Assembly (NCBI RefSeq): GCF_000147695.2
Contig: NC_015958.1
Location: forward strand, 536,501 to 600,500
Source: Thermoanaerobacter wiegelii Rt8.B1
Lineage (GTDB): Bacteria; Bacillota; Thermoanaerobacteria; Thermoanaerobacterales; Thermoanaerobacteraceae
DNA length: 64,000 bases
Direction of reading: 5' to 3'
Program-made: the position numbers and the translations under genes
Shown: piece after piece, positions 18,112-27,411 of the stretch
How positions within the stretch are numbered: position 1 is the stretch's first letter
Layout of the letters: each line of letters starts with the position of its first letter
Notes under the pieces: generated by a model
What the model was told of the DNA's origin: nothing
Databases searched by the model: none
Seen by the model: only the letters and a program-made list of their open reading frames with translations

Positions 18112-18146
18112 AACTTATTACGAACTTCTTAATAAGTTAGGGAGGT
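18112..18146 (+). promoter_or_regulatory. inverted repeat abutting the ROK regulator RBS
   Basis: AACTTATTA (18112-18120) and TAATAAGTT (18130-18138) form 9-bp arms around 9 nt. The 3' arm ends one base before the GGGAGGT RBS. Could be an autoregulatory operator or an mRNA hairpin that affects ribosome access. Confidence 0.45.
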
Positions 18147-18154
18147 AAAAGTAA

Positions 18155-19272
18155 TTGAGGCGAAAAAACAACTTAAAAGAATTAAAAGACAGAAACAAAA
18201 AATTAATCTTAAAAACACTTATTAATAAAGGTGCGTTGTCGAGAACAGAAATTTCACAATATACTGGTTTAAGCTTAACAGCTGTTTCAGATTTGGTTGA
18301 CGAATTAATAGAAGAAAATATTGTAAAAGAAAACGGAATAGGTACATCTACGGGTGGCAGAAGGCCCATTATGCTACAGTTTAATCCTGAAAGTGGATAT
18401 ATTTTAGTGGTTAAGGTTGATGAAAATAAAATAATAGCTTCTTTGTTTGATTTTTCTATGAATAAGATATCACAGAAGGAAATTAAATTTGATTATTTTG
18501 AAATATCTAAATTAGAGGCAAAAATAAAGGAATGCTATTTTTCTTTTGAAAAAGAAACATGTAAAGAGGGCAAAAAAATATTTGGTATAGGTATTTGTTT
18601 GAACAATGATGTTAAAACTTTAAAACCGAAAGGAATTTTAAATACATCTATTTCTTCAGAGTTTATAACGATAGAGCAGTCACTATCTTTGGAGCTTGGA
18701 CTTACTGTAGTTGAGGAAGATGAATTGAATTTAAAGGCCATGGTAGAATACCAAAACCTAAATACGAGGGAGAATCTTGCTTACATTAAAATAGATGAAG
18801 ATATTGAGTCTTCAGTAATTATAAAAGGGAAGCGCTTAGAAACTAGCATAAATATTGGACAAATGATTGTAGATAAAAATGGTCCAACCTTAGAAGCGGT
18901 AGTATCAATAAAATCAATAATAAAAAGAGCATTAATAATGATGATCGAAGAGCATGAAAAAGAACAAATTGATAATATACCTCCAATAAATATTGATAAT
19001 TTGTGTGAAATATTAAATGATGAGAAAAAAATCGTCTTATAAATGAAGTAAGTAACTATTTAAAAGTGGCTATTATCAATTTAAAAAATTTACTGGATAT
19101 AAAAGTCTTTATATTTGATGGTAAAATATTAAAATTATCAGCTCTTATTAATTCTCTGGCAAGATCTTGTGAGAATTTGGTGATTAAAAACCCATCTACA
19201 AAAGATGAGGATGTTATGAGAGAAGCAGCAAAGCTTACTTTAAAAAAAATAATAAATATACAGGAGGCGTAG
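18155..19272 (+). pseudogene. ROK/NagC-type transcriptional regulator, frameshifted
   Basis: The N-terminal winged helix (about 10-65: GALSRTEISQYTGLSLTAVSDLVDE, GGRRP) is that of ROK-family repressors such as NagC/XylR. The first frame stops at 19042. The rest continues one frame back (NRLINEVSNYLKVAIINLKN and on to 19272), as expected for the C terminus of a ROK protein. The switch falls in an A7 run (19025-19031); one missing A explains it. Starts at TTG 18155, 8 nt after GGGAGGT. First gene of the operon to 25349, so probably its local regulator if functional. Confidence 0.82.
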
Positions 19273-19276
19273 CTTT

Positions 19277-19954
19277 ATGGAATTTCTTGATTTGCTTAAT
19301 TCAAACAAAATGACATTAATAGTTAGTCTACCTGAAAACAAAGTAGAATTTGCACAGGCTGCTGTGAAAGGAGGTGCAGATGCGTTAAAGGTCCATGCTA
19401 ATGTTTATCATCCGGCGAGTGGCAATAATTTCGGAGGTGTAATGGAACAAAAGGAGGTGTTTGAAAAGATAATTAAATATGCCAATGTGCCTGTGGGCCT
19501 TGTTCCTGGCGCACAGTTATATGCAAGCAAAGATGAAATTAAAATTATAGAAGAAATTGGCTTTAGTTTTTTGTCTATGTTTGCGCATTATATGCCACTT
19601 TATATGATTGATTCAAATCTTGACAAGATGATTGCTGTTAATGAAACATATGATTTAGGTCATATCAGGGCAGTTAATAGAATAGGTGTAGATGTAATAG
19701 AAGCTGATGTTCTTCCCGATGATAGAAGAGAAAAAATTTATGTATTTGATTTAATGAGATATGGTAGGCTTGTTGAAAATGTTGACAAACCTGTTGTAGT
19801 TCCTACTCAAAGGATTATAGAACCGGATGAAGTAAGATTCTTATATGAATTAGGAGTAAAAGGGATAATGATAGGTGCAATTGTGACAGGAAATACCGTA
19901 GAAGGAGTTGAAAGAATAACCAGTTTGTTTAGAGAAGCAATAAATAAATTGTAA
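19277..19954 (+). CDS. TIM-barrel-like protein of unknown function
   Basis: A 225-residue cytoplasmic protein. The pattern of short strands and helices (AAVKGGADALKVHANV, VPVGLVPGAQLY, IGVDVIEADVLPDDRR, LGVKGIMIGAIVTG) is that of a small (beta/alpha)8 barrel like NanE, KDPG aldolase or phosphate-binding epimerases. The end GIMIGAIVTG could be a phosphate-binding loop. RBS GGAGG precedes ATG 19277. Placed between a ROK regulator and a permease, it is probably an enzyme of an unknown carbon-source pathway. I do not recognise a named family. Confidence 0.75.
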   Translation: MEFLDLLNSNKMTLIVSLPENKVEFAQAAVKGGADALKVHANVYHPASGNNFGGVMEQKEVFEKIIKYANVPVGLVPGAQLYASKDEIKIIEEIGFSFLSMFAHYMPLYMIDSNLDKMIAVNETYDLGHIRAVNRIGVDVIEADVLPDDRREKIYVFDLMRYGRLVENVDKPVVVPTQRIIEPDEVRFLYELGVKGIMIGAIVTGNTVEGVERITSLFREAINKL

Positions 19955-19967
19955 GGGGGTTTTTATC

Positions 19968-21254
19968 ATGCAGGCAGTATTGATATTGGTTCTTTTTTTA
20001 GCAATTGCAGGGCTTATGATAACAAGGAAGTTGCCGACGTTAATAGCACTTCCAATACTTGCGATAGGAATAGCGGTAATTGCTGGTGTTCCTCTAAAAA
20101 TGGTAGACCCTAAGACTAAAGTAGACACAGGGCTTTTAGCTTATGTGATAGATGGAGGAGCTATAAAACTTGCTGCTGCATATGCGGCTGTAATGTTTGG
20201 TGCATGGCTTGGGCAAATTATGAATCAGACTGGTATATCAAAAGCAATTGTTAAGACAGCAGCGGAGTTAGGTGGAGACCGACCTTTTATAATAACAATT
20301 TTAGTTGCAGTGGCAATAGCTTTACTATTTACGACTGTAGGTGGTCTTGGTGCTGTAATAATGATTGGCAGTATAACAATACCTATATTGATGTCAGTAG
20401 GTGTAGCTCCTATGACAGCAATTGCAGTATTTTTGTTTGGTATGGCGATAGGTCTTGAACTTAATATGGGAAATTGGGCTTTTTATATAACGGCCACTGG
20501 TGTAACGTTAGAACAAGTTAGAAATTTTGCATTGATTCTTATGGTTTTAACGGCTATTACTACATTAATTTTTGTAATAATAGAATTTAAACGCCAAGGT
20601 TTAAGATTTGCTTGGGCTGAAAAGAATATACAAGAGGTGGAGCAAAAAGTTAATTTTTTAGCATTGCTAACTCCAATTGTTCCTATTTTGTTTGTGTTAG
20701 TTTTTAAATGGTCAATTATCTCGTCTTTTATTGTAGGAATAGTTTACAGTATAATTACAACACAAAAATCAATTAAAAACGCCCTAAGTATAACTACTAA
20801 AACAGCATATGATGGCATAGCGGATGCAGCACCTGCTATTCTTTTAATGATAGGGATAGGTATGGTATTAAATGCAGTTATGCACCCTATGGTTGCAAAA
20901 AGCCTTGAACCCGTTTTAAAAAATATCATTCCGACATCCCACATTTCTTATATTATATTTTTCAGTTTACTTGCTCCCTTGGCTCTTTATAGAGGTCCTT
21001 TAAACTTGTGGGGATTAGGAAGTGGCATAGCTGGTCTTATAATTGGCTTAAAACTTTTGCCACCGACTGCAGTAATGGGTGCACTTTTATCAACAGAAAG
21101 AATTCAAGCGATAGGAGATCCAACAAATACACATAATGTTTGGCTGAGCAATTACGTAGGGGTAGATGTCAACAAATTATTATTAAAATTATTGCCATAT
21201 ATATGGTTGCTTGCTATTGCTGGTGTAATTACAGCCTCGATAATGTTTTTCTAA
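19968..21254 (+). CDS. multi-pass transporter, ion-transporter (IT) superfamily-like
   Basis: Integral membrane protein (428 residues, about eleven hydrophobic segments). Two similar halves each carry a long hydrophobic loop region (GGLGAVIMIGSITIPILMSVG and later LLAPLALYRGPLNLWGLGSG), as in GntP/DcuC/citrate-type secondary carriers. No ABC or PTS motifs. Starts 13 nt after the TIM-barrel gene, so cotranscribed. Substrate unknown; an organic acid or lactam-like compound would fit the HyuA-like gene downstream, but this is inference. Confidence 0.75.
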   Translation: MQAVLILVLFLAIAGLMITRKLPTLIALPILAIGIAVIAGVPLKMVDPKTKVDTGLLAYVIDGGAIKLAAAYAAVMFGAWLGQIMNQTGISKAIVKTAAELGGDRPFIITILVAVAIALLFTTVGGLGAVIMIGSITIPILMSVGVAPMTAIAVFLFGMAIGLELNMGNWAFYITATGVTLEQVRNFALILMVLTAITTLIFVIIEFKRQGLRFAWAEKNIQEVEQKVNFLALLTPIVPILFVLVFKWSIISSFIVGIVYSIITTQKSIKNALSITTKTAYDGIADAAPAILLMIGIGMVLNAVMHPMVAKSLEPVLKNIIPTSHISYIIFFSLLAPLALYRGPLNLWGLGSGIAGLIIGLKLLPPTAVMGALLSTERIQAIGDPTNTHNVWLSNYVGVDVNKLLLKLLPYIWLLAIAGVITASIMFF

Positions 21255-21271
21255 ATTTGAAGTAAAGTGAG

Positions 21272-21303
21272 GGGCTAAGCAAATCAGCTTAGCCCTTATT
21301 ATA
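21272..21303 (+). terminator. hairpin between permease and HyuA gene
   Basis: GGGCTAAGC (21272-21280) and GCTTAGCCC (21287-21295) followed by TTATTATAAAAATTT. The T run is poor, so probably an attenuator or processing site inside the operon. Confidence 0.65.
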
Positions 21304-21321
21304 AAAATTTAGGAGGAGATA

Positions 21322-23469
21322 ATGTTGAGAGTAAGAATCGGGATAGACGTTGGGGGAACATTTACAGATGCTGTGGCGATAAACAATGATACCTATGAAA
21401 TAATAGGTGCAGTGAAAATACCCACGACGCACACAGCAAAAGAAGGAGTAGCGAAAGGCATTATAGAAGTATTAAAAAAGCTTATGGAGGAATATAATAT
21501 AGAGCCTGAAGATGTTCTCTTTATTGCGCATGGTACGACACAGGCAACAAATGCTCTTTTAGAAGGCGATGTAGTACCTGTTGGTATTATAGCAGTAGGG
21601 AAAGGGTTAGAAGGCATAAAAGTAAGAAGCGATACAAACATTGGAGATATAGAACTTGCGCCAGGGAAGGTATTAAAAATTGTCAATAAATATATTGAAT
21701 TAGACGACAAATTTGAAGAGAAGATAGAAGAAACAGCGGAAGAATTTAAGGTGCAAGAGATAGGAGCAGTTGTTGCTGCTCAAGCCTTTTCAGTGGACGA
21801 TCCAACAACCGAGAATAGAATAATAGAAATTGTAGAACAAAAAGGACTTCCGGCGACAGCAACACACGAAATAACAAAACTATATGGGTTAAAAATAAGG
21901 ACAAGGACTGCAGCAATAAACGCATGTATACTTCCCAAAATGATAGAAACAGCAAACATGACAGAAGAAAGCGTAAAAAAATCCGGTATAAAGGCACCTC
22001 TTATGATAATGAGGTGTGATGGTGGCGTAATGGATGTATCAGAAGTAAGAAAAAGGCCAATACTTACGTTGCTTTCAGGGCCTGCTGCAGGTGTAGCGGG
22101 TGCCCTTATGTATGAAAAAATATCTGACGGCATATTTCTTGAAGTTGGAGGAACAAGTACAGACATCTCTGCAATAAAAAACGGCAAAGTAATGGTAAAT
22201 TATGCAGAAATTGGAGGGCATAAAACATATCTTAACTCTCTTGACGTAAGAACGGTAGGAATAGCAGGGGGAAGCATGGTAAGGCTTAGTGACAAAGATA
22301 TAGAAGACGTTGGACCAAGAAGCGCCCACATTGCAGGTTTACCTTATGCAGTCTACAGTGATCCCGAAGAAATAATAGAACCTGAAATAGTATATATAAA
22401 ACCTAAAAAGAACGATCCTGATAATTATGTTGCAATCAAAAGTAAAAATGGAAAAGTATTTGCAGTAACTGTATCCTGTGCAGCAAACGTATTAGGATAT
22501 GTAAGACCAGAAGATTATTCCTATGGTAATGTAGAAGCTGCAAGAAGGGCCTTAGAACCAATTGCAAAAAAACTTAATAAAACAGTTGAAGAAGTAGCAA
22601 AGAGAATTATGGACATTGCGAGCATGAAAGTAATAAGAGTTGTTGAACAACTTATCACTGATTACAAACTTGACAAATCTACTACAGTACTTGTAGGTGG
22701 TGGAGGAGGAAGTGCATCTATAGTTCCCTATGTTGCAAAAATGATGGGTATGAACCATAGAATAGCCAAAAACGCCCAGGTGATCTCTACAATAGGTGTA
22801 GCACTTGCAATGGTAAGAGAAATAGTAGAGCGTACCATACAAAATCCTACTGAAAAAGACATATTGTCAATAAGAAACGAAGCAAAAGAAGCAGTAATAA
22901 AATCGGGAGCATTAGATGAAACAGTAGAAATATATGTAGAAATAGACTCGCAAAAAAATATAGTAAGGGCAATTGCGACAGGAGCTACAGAGTTACGCTC
23001 GAAGGATATATTAAACAAAAATTTAGGAAGAGAAGAAATAAAAAAAATAGCAGCTCAATCAATGAAGTTTGAGTCAGCAAAAAACGTTCAGATAATTGAT
23101 GAAACAGGTTCAATGTATATCGTAAAAAGCATAGAACACAGGAAGAAATTTTTTGGATTGTTATCACAAAAAATTGAAAGCGTACTGGTAATAGACAAAG
23201 AAGGAGTTATAAGACTTAACAAAAATAACGGGAAAGTATATAGAACAAATATAACAAACTTTGAAAATGATTTAAACAAAGCATTAGAGCAAAACATATT
23301 TTACGGTGATGGTGGAGCTGAAATTCCTGACTGCTTTATCATACTATCAAATAGAATAGTAGACTTATCAGGACTCATTGACAAAGGACAAATAATTTCA
23401 CTGGCAAAAGTAGAAATAGGCGGTTTATCTGATAATGACCGGGTATTTATATTATTAAGTAAAAGGTGA
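21322..23469 (+). CDS. hydantoinase/oxoprolinase family protein (HyuA-like)
   Basis: ATP-dependent amidohydrolase family related to N-methylhydantoinase A, acetophenone carboxylase subunits and 5-oxoprolinase; 715 residues. N-terminal Hydant_A_N with the actin-like phosphate loop GIDVGGTFTDAVA, central domain with AHGTTQATNALLEGD, LLSGPAAGVAGA and VGGTSTDI, and a second nucleotide segment LVGGGGGSASIVPYVAKM. Family members usually act with a HyuB partner; none is in this window. Followed 4 nt later by the HExxH protein gene. Substrate unknown. Confidence 0.85.
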   Translation: MLRVRIGIDVGGTFTDAVAINNDTYEIIGAVKIPTTHTAKEGVAKGIIEVLKKLMEEYNIEPEDVLFIAHGTTQATNALLEGDVVPVGIIAVGKGLEGIKVRSDTNIGDIELAPGKVLKIVNKYIELDDKFEEKIEETAEEFKVQEIGAVVAAQAFSVDDPTTENRIIEIVEQKGLPATATHEITKLYGLKIRTRTAAINACILPKMIETANMTEESVKKSGIKAPLMIMRCDGGVMDVSEVRKRPILTLLSGPAAGVAGALMYEKISDGIFLEVGGTSTDISAIKNGKVMVNYAEIGGHKTYLNSLDVRTVGIAGGSMVRLSDKDIEDVGPRSAHIAGLPYAVYSDPEEIIEPEIVYIKPKKNDPDNYVAIKSKNGKVFAVTVSCAANVLGYVRPEDYSYGNVEAARRALEPIAKKLNKTVEEVAKRIMDIASMKVIRVVEQLITDYKLDKSTTVLVGGGGGSASIVPYVAKMMGMNHRIAKNAQVISTIGVALAMVREIVERTIQNPTEKDILSIRNEAKEAVIKSGALDETVEIYVEIDSQKNIVRAIATGATELRSKDILNKNLGREEIKKIAAQSMKFESAKNVQIIDETGSMYIVKSIEHRKKFFGLLSQKIESVLVIDKEGVIRLNKNNGKVYRTNITNFENDLNKALEQNIFYGDGGAEIPDCFIILSNRIVDLSGLIDKGQIISLAKVEIGGLSDNDRVFILLSKR

Positions 23470-23473
23470 TGAG

Positions 23474-24003
23474 ATGGTACCATCTGTATTTCTTGATAAA
23501 CAACAATTAATTAGCCAGGAGTTAAAATTTGATATTTATTACAATAGGATATGTGAATTTGATCTTAATGATATACTAGAAATGGCATGGGATAGAGGAA
23601 TCAAAGAGGCAAAAAAAATAAAAGACAAAAATATAAGGCAATTAATATCTCAAGAAAATATACTTGTAGAAACTGACGAAAAAAGTTATAATCCATATTA
23701 TGTTATTTTTAGTGATTATAACAGTGGAGAAGAAAAGATTACCCTCTATAAAAAAAATATACAAAACATATTTATTCCTTCCATACCAGATAACTATATT
23801 TTTTGGAGAGATTACGAAAAAGTTGTAGATTTATTTCTGAGCCATGAATATTTTCACCATTTAGAAACCAAATATATTGGATTAACAAGTGAAATAAAAA
23901 AATACAGATAAAAATCGGGCCATTTGTATTAAAAAGAAAATTGAGAGCCTTGAGTGAAATAGCTGCACATGCGTTTGTAAAAGAATTTTATGATATATGG
24001 TAG
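23474..24003 (+). pseudogene. small HExxH (zincin-like) protein, frameshifted
   Basis: The first frame (23474-23911) encodes 145 residues with the zinc-protease motif SHEYFHHLE near its end. One frame back the sequence continues to a stop at 24001-24003 with LRALSEIAAHAFVKEF. That Glu/Ala-rich helix stands where gluzincin-like proteins such as ImmA/IrrE carry the third zinc ligand. The switch lies in an A7 run (23896-23902), so a single missing A restores a protein of about 175 residues. No signal peptide or membrane segment. Overlaps the spacing region of the next gene. Function unknown. Confidence 0.65.
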
Positions 24004-24011
24004 GTGATAGA

Positions 24012-25349
24012 ATGAAACTATATGACGTAGTTGTTGTTGGTGGTGGCGTATCAGGGACAGTTGCGGCAATAGCATCTGCAAGAAATGGAGCTCAAACTCT
24101 TCTAATTGAACGATATGGATTCCCTGGTGGTTCACTCACAAATATGGGTGTTGGTCCCATGATGACGTTTCATGCGGGCGATAGACAGGTTGTAAGAGGA
24201 ATACCACAAGAGATATTAGATAACCTTGTGAAAGTTGGTGGAAGCCCTGGCCACGTAATTGACACAACTGGGTTTGTAAGTACTGTAACACCTTTTGATG
24301 TAGAACTTATGAAATATGTTTTGCAAAAGATGCTCATAGATAGTGGTGTAGAGATATTATTTCACAGCTATTTATTAGGCGTTGAGATGGATGGAAACAA
24401 GATAAAATCAATTAAAATTGTGAACAAATCAGGGGAAATGACTATAAAAAGCAAAATTTATGTAGATTCAACAGGAGATGCAGACCTTGCTATAAGGTGT
24501 GGCGTTGATTATTTATTAGGAAGACCTCAGGATAACTTGACACAACCGATGACAATGAATGTAAGAATAGGCAATGTGGACATAGAAAAAATAAAAGAAT
24601 ATATGCTAAATAATCCAACTGAATTTAGAATGGTGGATAAAGAAAAAATCATAAAAGCAAAAAGACTATCGGTAAACGGTTTTTATTCTATATTAAAAGA
24701 GGCAAGAAAAAAAAGAGAAATAAATATCGAAAGAGACATGGTGCTATTTTTTGAAACAAATACACCGGGTGAAGTTATAGTAAACATGACAAGAGTGCAA
24801 AGGCTAAACGGTACAGATATAGAAGATTTAACTAAAGGTGAAATAGTAGGCAGAATCCAAGCCATTGAATTATTTAACTTTATGAAAAGAAGAATACCTG
24901 GTTTTGAAAATTGTGTATTAATTTCAACAGGTCCACAAATAGGGGTGAGAGAGACTAGAAAAATAGTTGGTGAATATATATTGACAGCTGAAGACCTTAT
25001 TTCAAACAAGCGTTTTGATGATTGCATTGCAAAAGGAGGTTATCCAGTTGATATACATTCTCCTGATGGAGAAAATGTTGTTTACATGAGACTTAAAGAG
25101 GGGAGTGATTATGATATACCATATAGAAGTTTGTATAGTAAAAAAGTAGATAATTTACTTGTGTCAGGCAGGTGTATATCATCAACCCATGAAGCCAACG
25201 CAGCAGTAAGAGTTTCACCAATTGCTATGGCAACGGGGCAAGCAGCAGGGACAGCTGCAAGTATAGCAGCAAAGGAAAACCTAAAAGTTTGGAATATTGA
25301 TGTAGGGACTTTGAGAAATATTTTATTAAAACAGGGAGCTTATATTTAA
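24012..25349 (+). CDS. FAD-dependent oxidoreductase (FAD_oxidored family)
   Basis: Flavoprotein of 445 residues. The N-terminal Rossmann dinucleotide motif is DVVVVGGGVSGTVAAIASARNG, followed by LLIERYGFPGGSLTNMG typical of PF12831 proteins. The second FAD contact is seen in VDSTGDADLAIRCG, and the C terminus has LVSGRCISSTHEANAAVR. AGGTGAT precedes ATG 24012; an ATG at 23997 overlaps the previous gene and is not preferred. Last gene of the ROK-HyuA operon; substrate unknown. Its stop codon lies inside the terminator stem shared with panD. Confidence 0.85.
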   Translation: MKLYDVVVVGGGVSGTVAAIASARNGAQTLLIERYGFPGGSLTNMGVGPMMTFHAGDRQVVRGIPQEILDNLVKVGGSPGHVIDTTGFVSTVTPFDVELMKYVLQKMLIDSGVEILFHSYLLGVEMDGNKIKSIKIVNKSGEMTIKSKIYVDSTGDADLAIRCGVDYLLGRPQDNLTQPMTMNVRIGNVDIEKIKEYMLNNPTEFRMVDKEKIIKAKRLSVNGFYSILKEARKKREINIERDMVLFFETNTPGEVIVNMTRVQRLNGTDIEDLTKGEIVGRIQAIELFNFMKRRIPGFENCVLISTGPQIGVRETRKIVGEYILTAEDLISNKRFDDCIAKGGYPVDIHSPDGENVVYMRLKEGSDYDIPYRSLYSKKVDNLLVSGRCISSTHEANAAVRVSPIAMATGQAAGTAASIAAKENLKVWNIDVGTLRNILLKQGAYI

Positions 25350-25384
25350 TGGTAAAGGTACATTAAATATGTACCTTTACCATT
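25348..25384. terminator. bidirectional terminator between convergent operons
   Basis: Perfect 16-bp inverted repeat (25348-25363 and 25369-25384, 5-nt loop) with core GGTAAAGGTAC. It overlaps the stop codons of both the FAD oxidoreductase gene (+) and panD (-). Confidence 0.88.
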
Positions 25385-25739
25385 AAATTTTATTTATAGG
25401 TTTATTATTTTCATCTAGGAATATTACTTTGGGTTTGTAATTTTTGGCTTCCTCATCATCTATTATTGCGTAAGATATTATGATGATTATATCGCCCGTA
25501 TGACACAGTCTTGCTGCTGCGCCGTTTATGCGTATCTCTCCTGAGCCTCTTTCGCCTTCTATTGCGTAAGTGTCAAATCTTGCACCGGTGTTGATGTTTA
25601 AAACTTGTACTTTTTCATTTGGCAGTATATCAGCAAGTTCCATTAAATTTTTATCAATTGTTATAGAGCCTTGATAATTTAAATTTGTCTCCGTTACAAT
25701 TGCTCTGTGTATTTTTGATTTCATCATAAACCTTTGCAT
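25383..25739 (-). CDS. panD: aspartate 1-decarboxylase
   Basis: Makes beta-alanine from aspartate for pantothenate synthesis; pyruvoyl enzyme made as a proenzyme of 118 residues. The self-cleavage site Gly24-Ser25 lies in NYQGSITID at the canonical position when ATG 25739 is used. Other conserved parts are [10 protein letters not shown] and [12 protein letters not shown]. The ATG overlaps the panC stop (TAATG). An upstream ATG at 25757 in the same frame is inside panC and unlikely. Confidence 0.95.
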   Translation of the reverse strand: MQRFMMKSKIHRAIVTETNLNYQGSITIDKNLMELADILPNEKVQVLNINTGARFDTYAIEGERGSGEIRINGAAARLCHTGDIIIIISYAIIDDEEAKNYKPKVIFLDENNKPINKI

Positions 25740-26590
25740 TATATATTTTCCCCCCACAATAGATTATCTATAAGCCTTGTTGTCCCAATAAAGCAAGCTA
25801 TTGCAATAAGTGCTTTATCTTTTATATAAGTTAAGTCTTCTAATGTATCAGGATGAACGCAGGAGACATATTGGACTTTGCATAAAGGTTCTGAGTTTAA
25901 GACTTCCTCTACTTTTTTTATTATAGTATTGGCATTTCTTTCGCCATTTAAAAGTAATTTTTCGGCTACTTTTAAAGATTTCGAAAGTATTGTGGCGGCT
26001 TTTCTTTCTTCAGGATTTAGATATACGTTTCTTGAGCTCATTGCTAAACCGTCACTTTCCCTTACAATAGGAGCTTTTATTATTTCTACAGGGAAATTTA
26101 AGTCTTCCACCATTTTCTTTATCACTGCAACTTGCTGTGCATCTTTTTGTCCAAAAACCGCTATGTCTGGTGTGAAGATGTTAAAAAGTTTTGCTACTAC
26201 TGTTGTTACACCTTTAAAATGCCCTGGTCTAAAGGCTCCGCAGAGTTTTTCAGTGATTTTATCTACATTTACTGTTGTGAGAAGCTCGGAAGGATACATT
26301 TCCTCAGTAGAAGGAGCAAAAACAAGGTCGCATCCTTCTTTTTCAAGAAGTTTTAAATCTCTTTCTAAATCTCGAGGGTATCTGTCAAAGTCTTCATTAG
26401 GTCCAAACTGAATTGGATTTACAAATATGCTTACAGCTACAAAATCTGAGTGTTTTTTTGCAATTCTTACAAGAGACAAATGGCCTTCATGGAGATATCC
26501 CATTGTAGGTACAAGCCCAATTTTTTTGCCTGATAGTTTTTGTTCTTTAATTACATTTCTTACATCATTAATTTTTTCTGTTACTATCAT
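25739..26590 (-). CDS. panC: pantothenate synthetase
   Basis: ATP-dependent ligation of pantoate and beta-alanine; 283 residues, usual length. The nucleotide-binding [14 protein letters not shown] carries the HxGH signature. Further motifs are [26 protein letters not shown] and the KMSKS-like AMSSRNVYL. Overlaps panB by 4 nt and panD by 1 nt, so the operon is tightly coupled. Confidence 0.96.
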   Translation of the reverse strand: MIVTEKINDVRNVIKEQKLSGKKIGLVPTMGYLHEGHLSLVRIAKKHSDFVAVSIFVNPIQFGPNEDFDRYPRDLERDLKLLEKEGCDLVFAPSTEEMYPSELLTTVNVDKITEKLCGAFRPGHFKGVTTVVAKLFNIFTPDIAVFGQKDAQQVAVIKKMVEDLNFPVEIIKAPIVRESDGLAMSSRNVYLNPEERKAATILSKSLKVAEKLLLNGERNANTIIKKVEEVLNSEPLCKVQYVSCVHPDTLEDLTYIKDKALIAIACFIGTTRLIDNLLWGENI

Positions 26591-27411
26591 TTATTCTCCC
26601 TCTTTTCTAAAGAAAAAGAATGTTCTTCATTTGGAAATAAACCTTGTTGTACTTCTTTAATGTAGGCATTTATGCCCTCTATCATTATTTTTTCAATATC
26701 TGCGTATTGTTTTACAAATTTAGGCCTATGACCTTGTGTTATACCTAACATGTCATGGGTGACGAGGATTTGGCCATCGCAGTAAGGACCTGCTCCTATT
26801 CCAATAGTTGGAACTGAAATATTTTCTGCAATGTCTTTTGCAAGCTCCATTGGGATGCTCTCAAGCACTAGGGCACATATGCCGGCTAGTTCTAATACTT
26901 TTGCATCGTTAAAAATTTTTTTGGCTTTTTCTTTTTCTTTGCCTTGGACTTTATATCCTCCCAATTGATGTACTGATTGAGGAGTAAGTCCGAGATGGCC
27001 TACCACCGGTATTCCTGCATCTACTATGGTTTTGACTATGGAAGCTATTTCTTCTCCGCCCTCCAACTTTACGGCGTGAGCTCCGCCTTCTGCAATAAGC
27101 CTTGCAGCATTTGCCATAGTCTGTTCTTTTGATATGTGATATGACATAAAAGGCATGTCGGCAACTACAAAGGCACGATTTACTGCCCTTGAAACGGCTT
27201 TTGTGTGATGTATCATGTCCTCCATTGTGACAGGTATTGTGCTTTGGTATCCTAAAACCACCATTCCAAGGGAATCTCCTACTAAAATCATGTCAATTCC
27301 GCAATTATCAAGGATTTTAGCTGTGGGGAAGTCATAAGCAGTTAAAGCTACAATCTTTCTTCCTTCTTTCTTAAATTTCCTTAGTGTGAGAGTTGTTACT
27401 TTTTCCTCCAT
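26587..27411 (-). CDS. panB: 3-methyl-2-oxobutanoate (ketopantoate) hydroxymethyltransferase
   Basis: Transfers a hydroxymethyl group from methylene-tetrahydrofolate to 2-ketoisovalerate; first committed step to pantothenate. 274 residues. Motifs include ALTAYDFPTAKILD, MILVGDSLGMVVLGY, the metal-site region VKLEGGEE and the catalytic VPTIGIGAGPYCDGQ. Its start overlaps the 3' end of the reductase-like gene by 41 nt. Confidence 0.96.
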   Translation of the reverse strand: MEEKVTTLTLRKFKKEGRKIVALTAYDFPTAKILDNCGIDMILVGDSLGMVVLGYQSTIPVTMEDMIHHTKAVSRAVNRAFVVADMPFMSYHISKEQTMANAARLIAEGGAHAVKLEGGEEIASIVKTIVDAGIPVVGHLGLTPQSVHQLGGYKVQGKEKEKAKKIFNDAKVLELAGICALVLESIPMELAKDIAENISVPTIGIGAGPYCDGQILVTHDMLGITQGHRPKFVKQYADIEKIMIEGINAYIKEVQQGLFPNEEHSFSLEKRENK

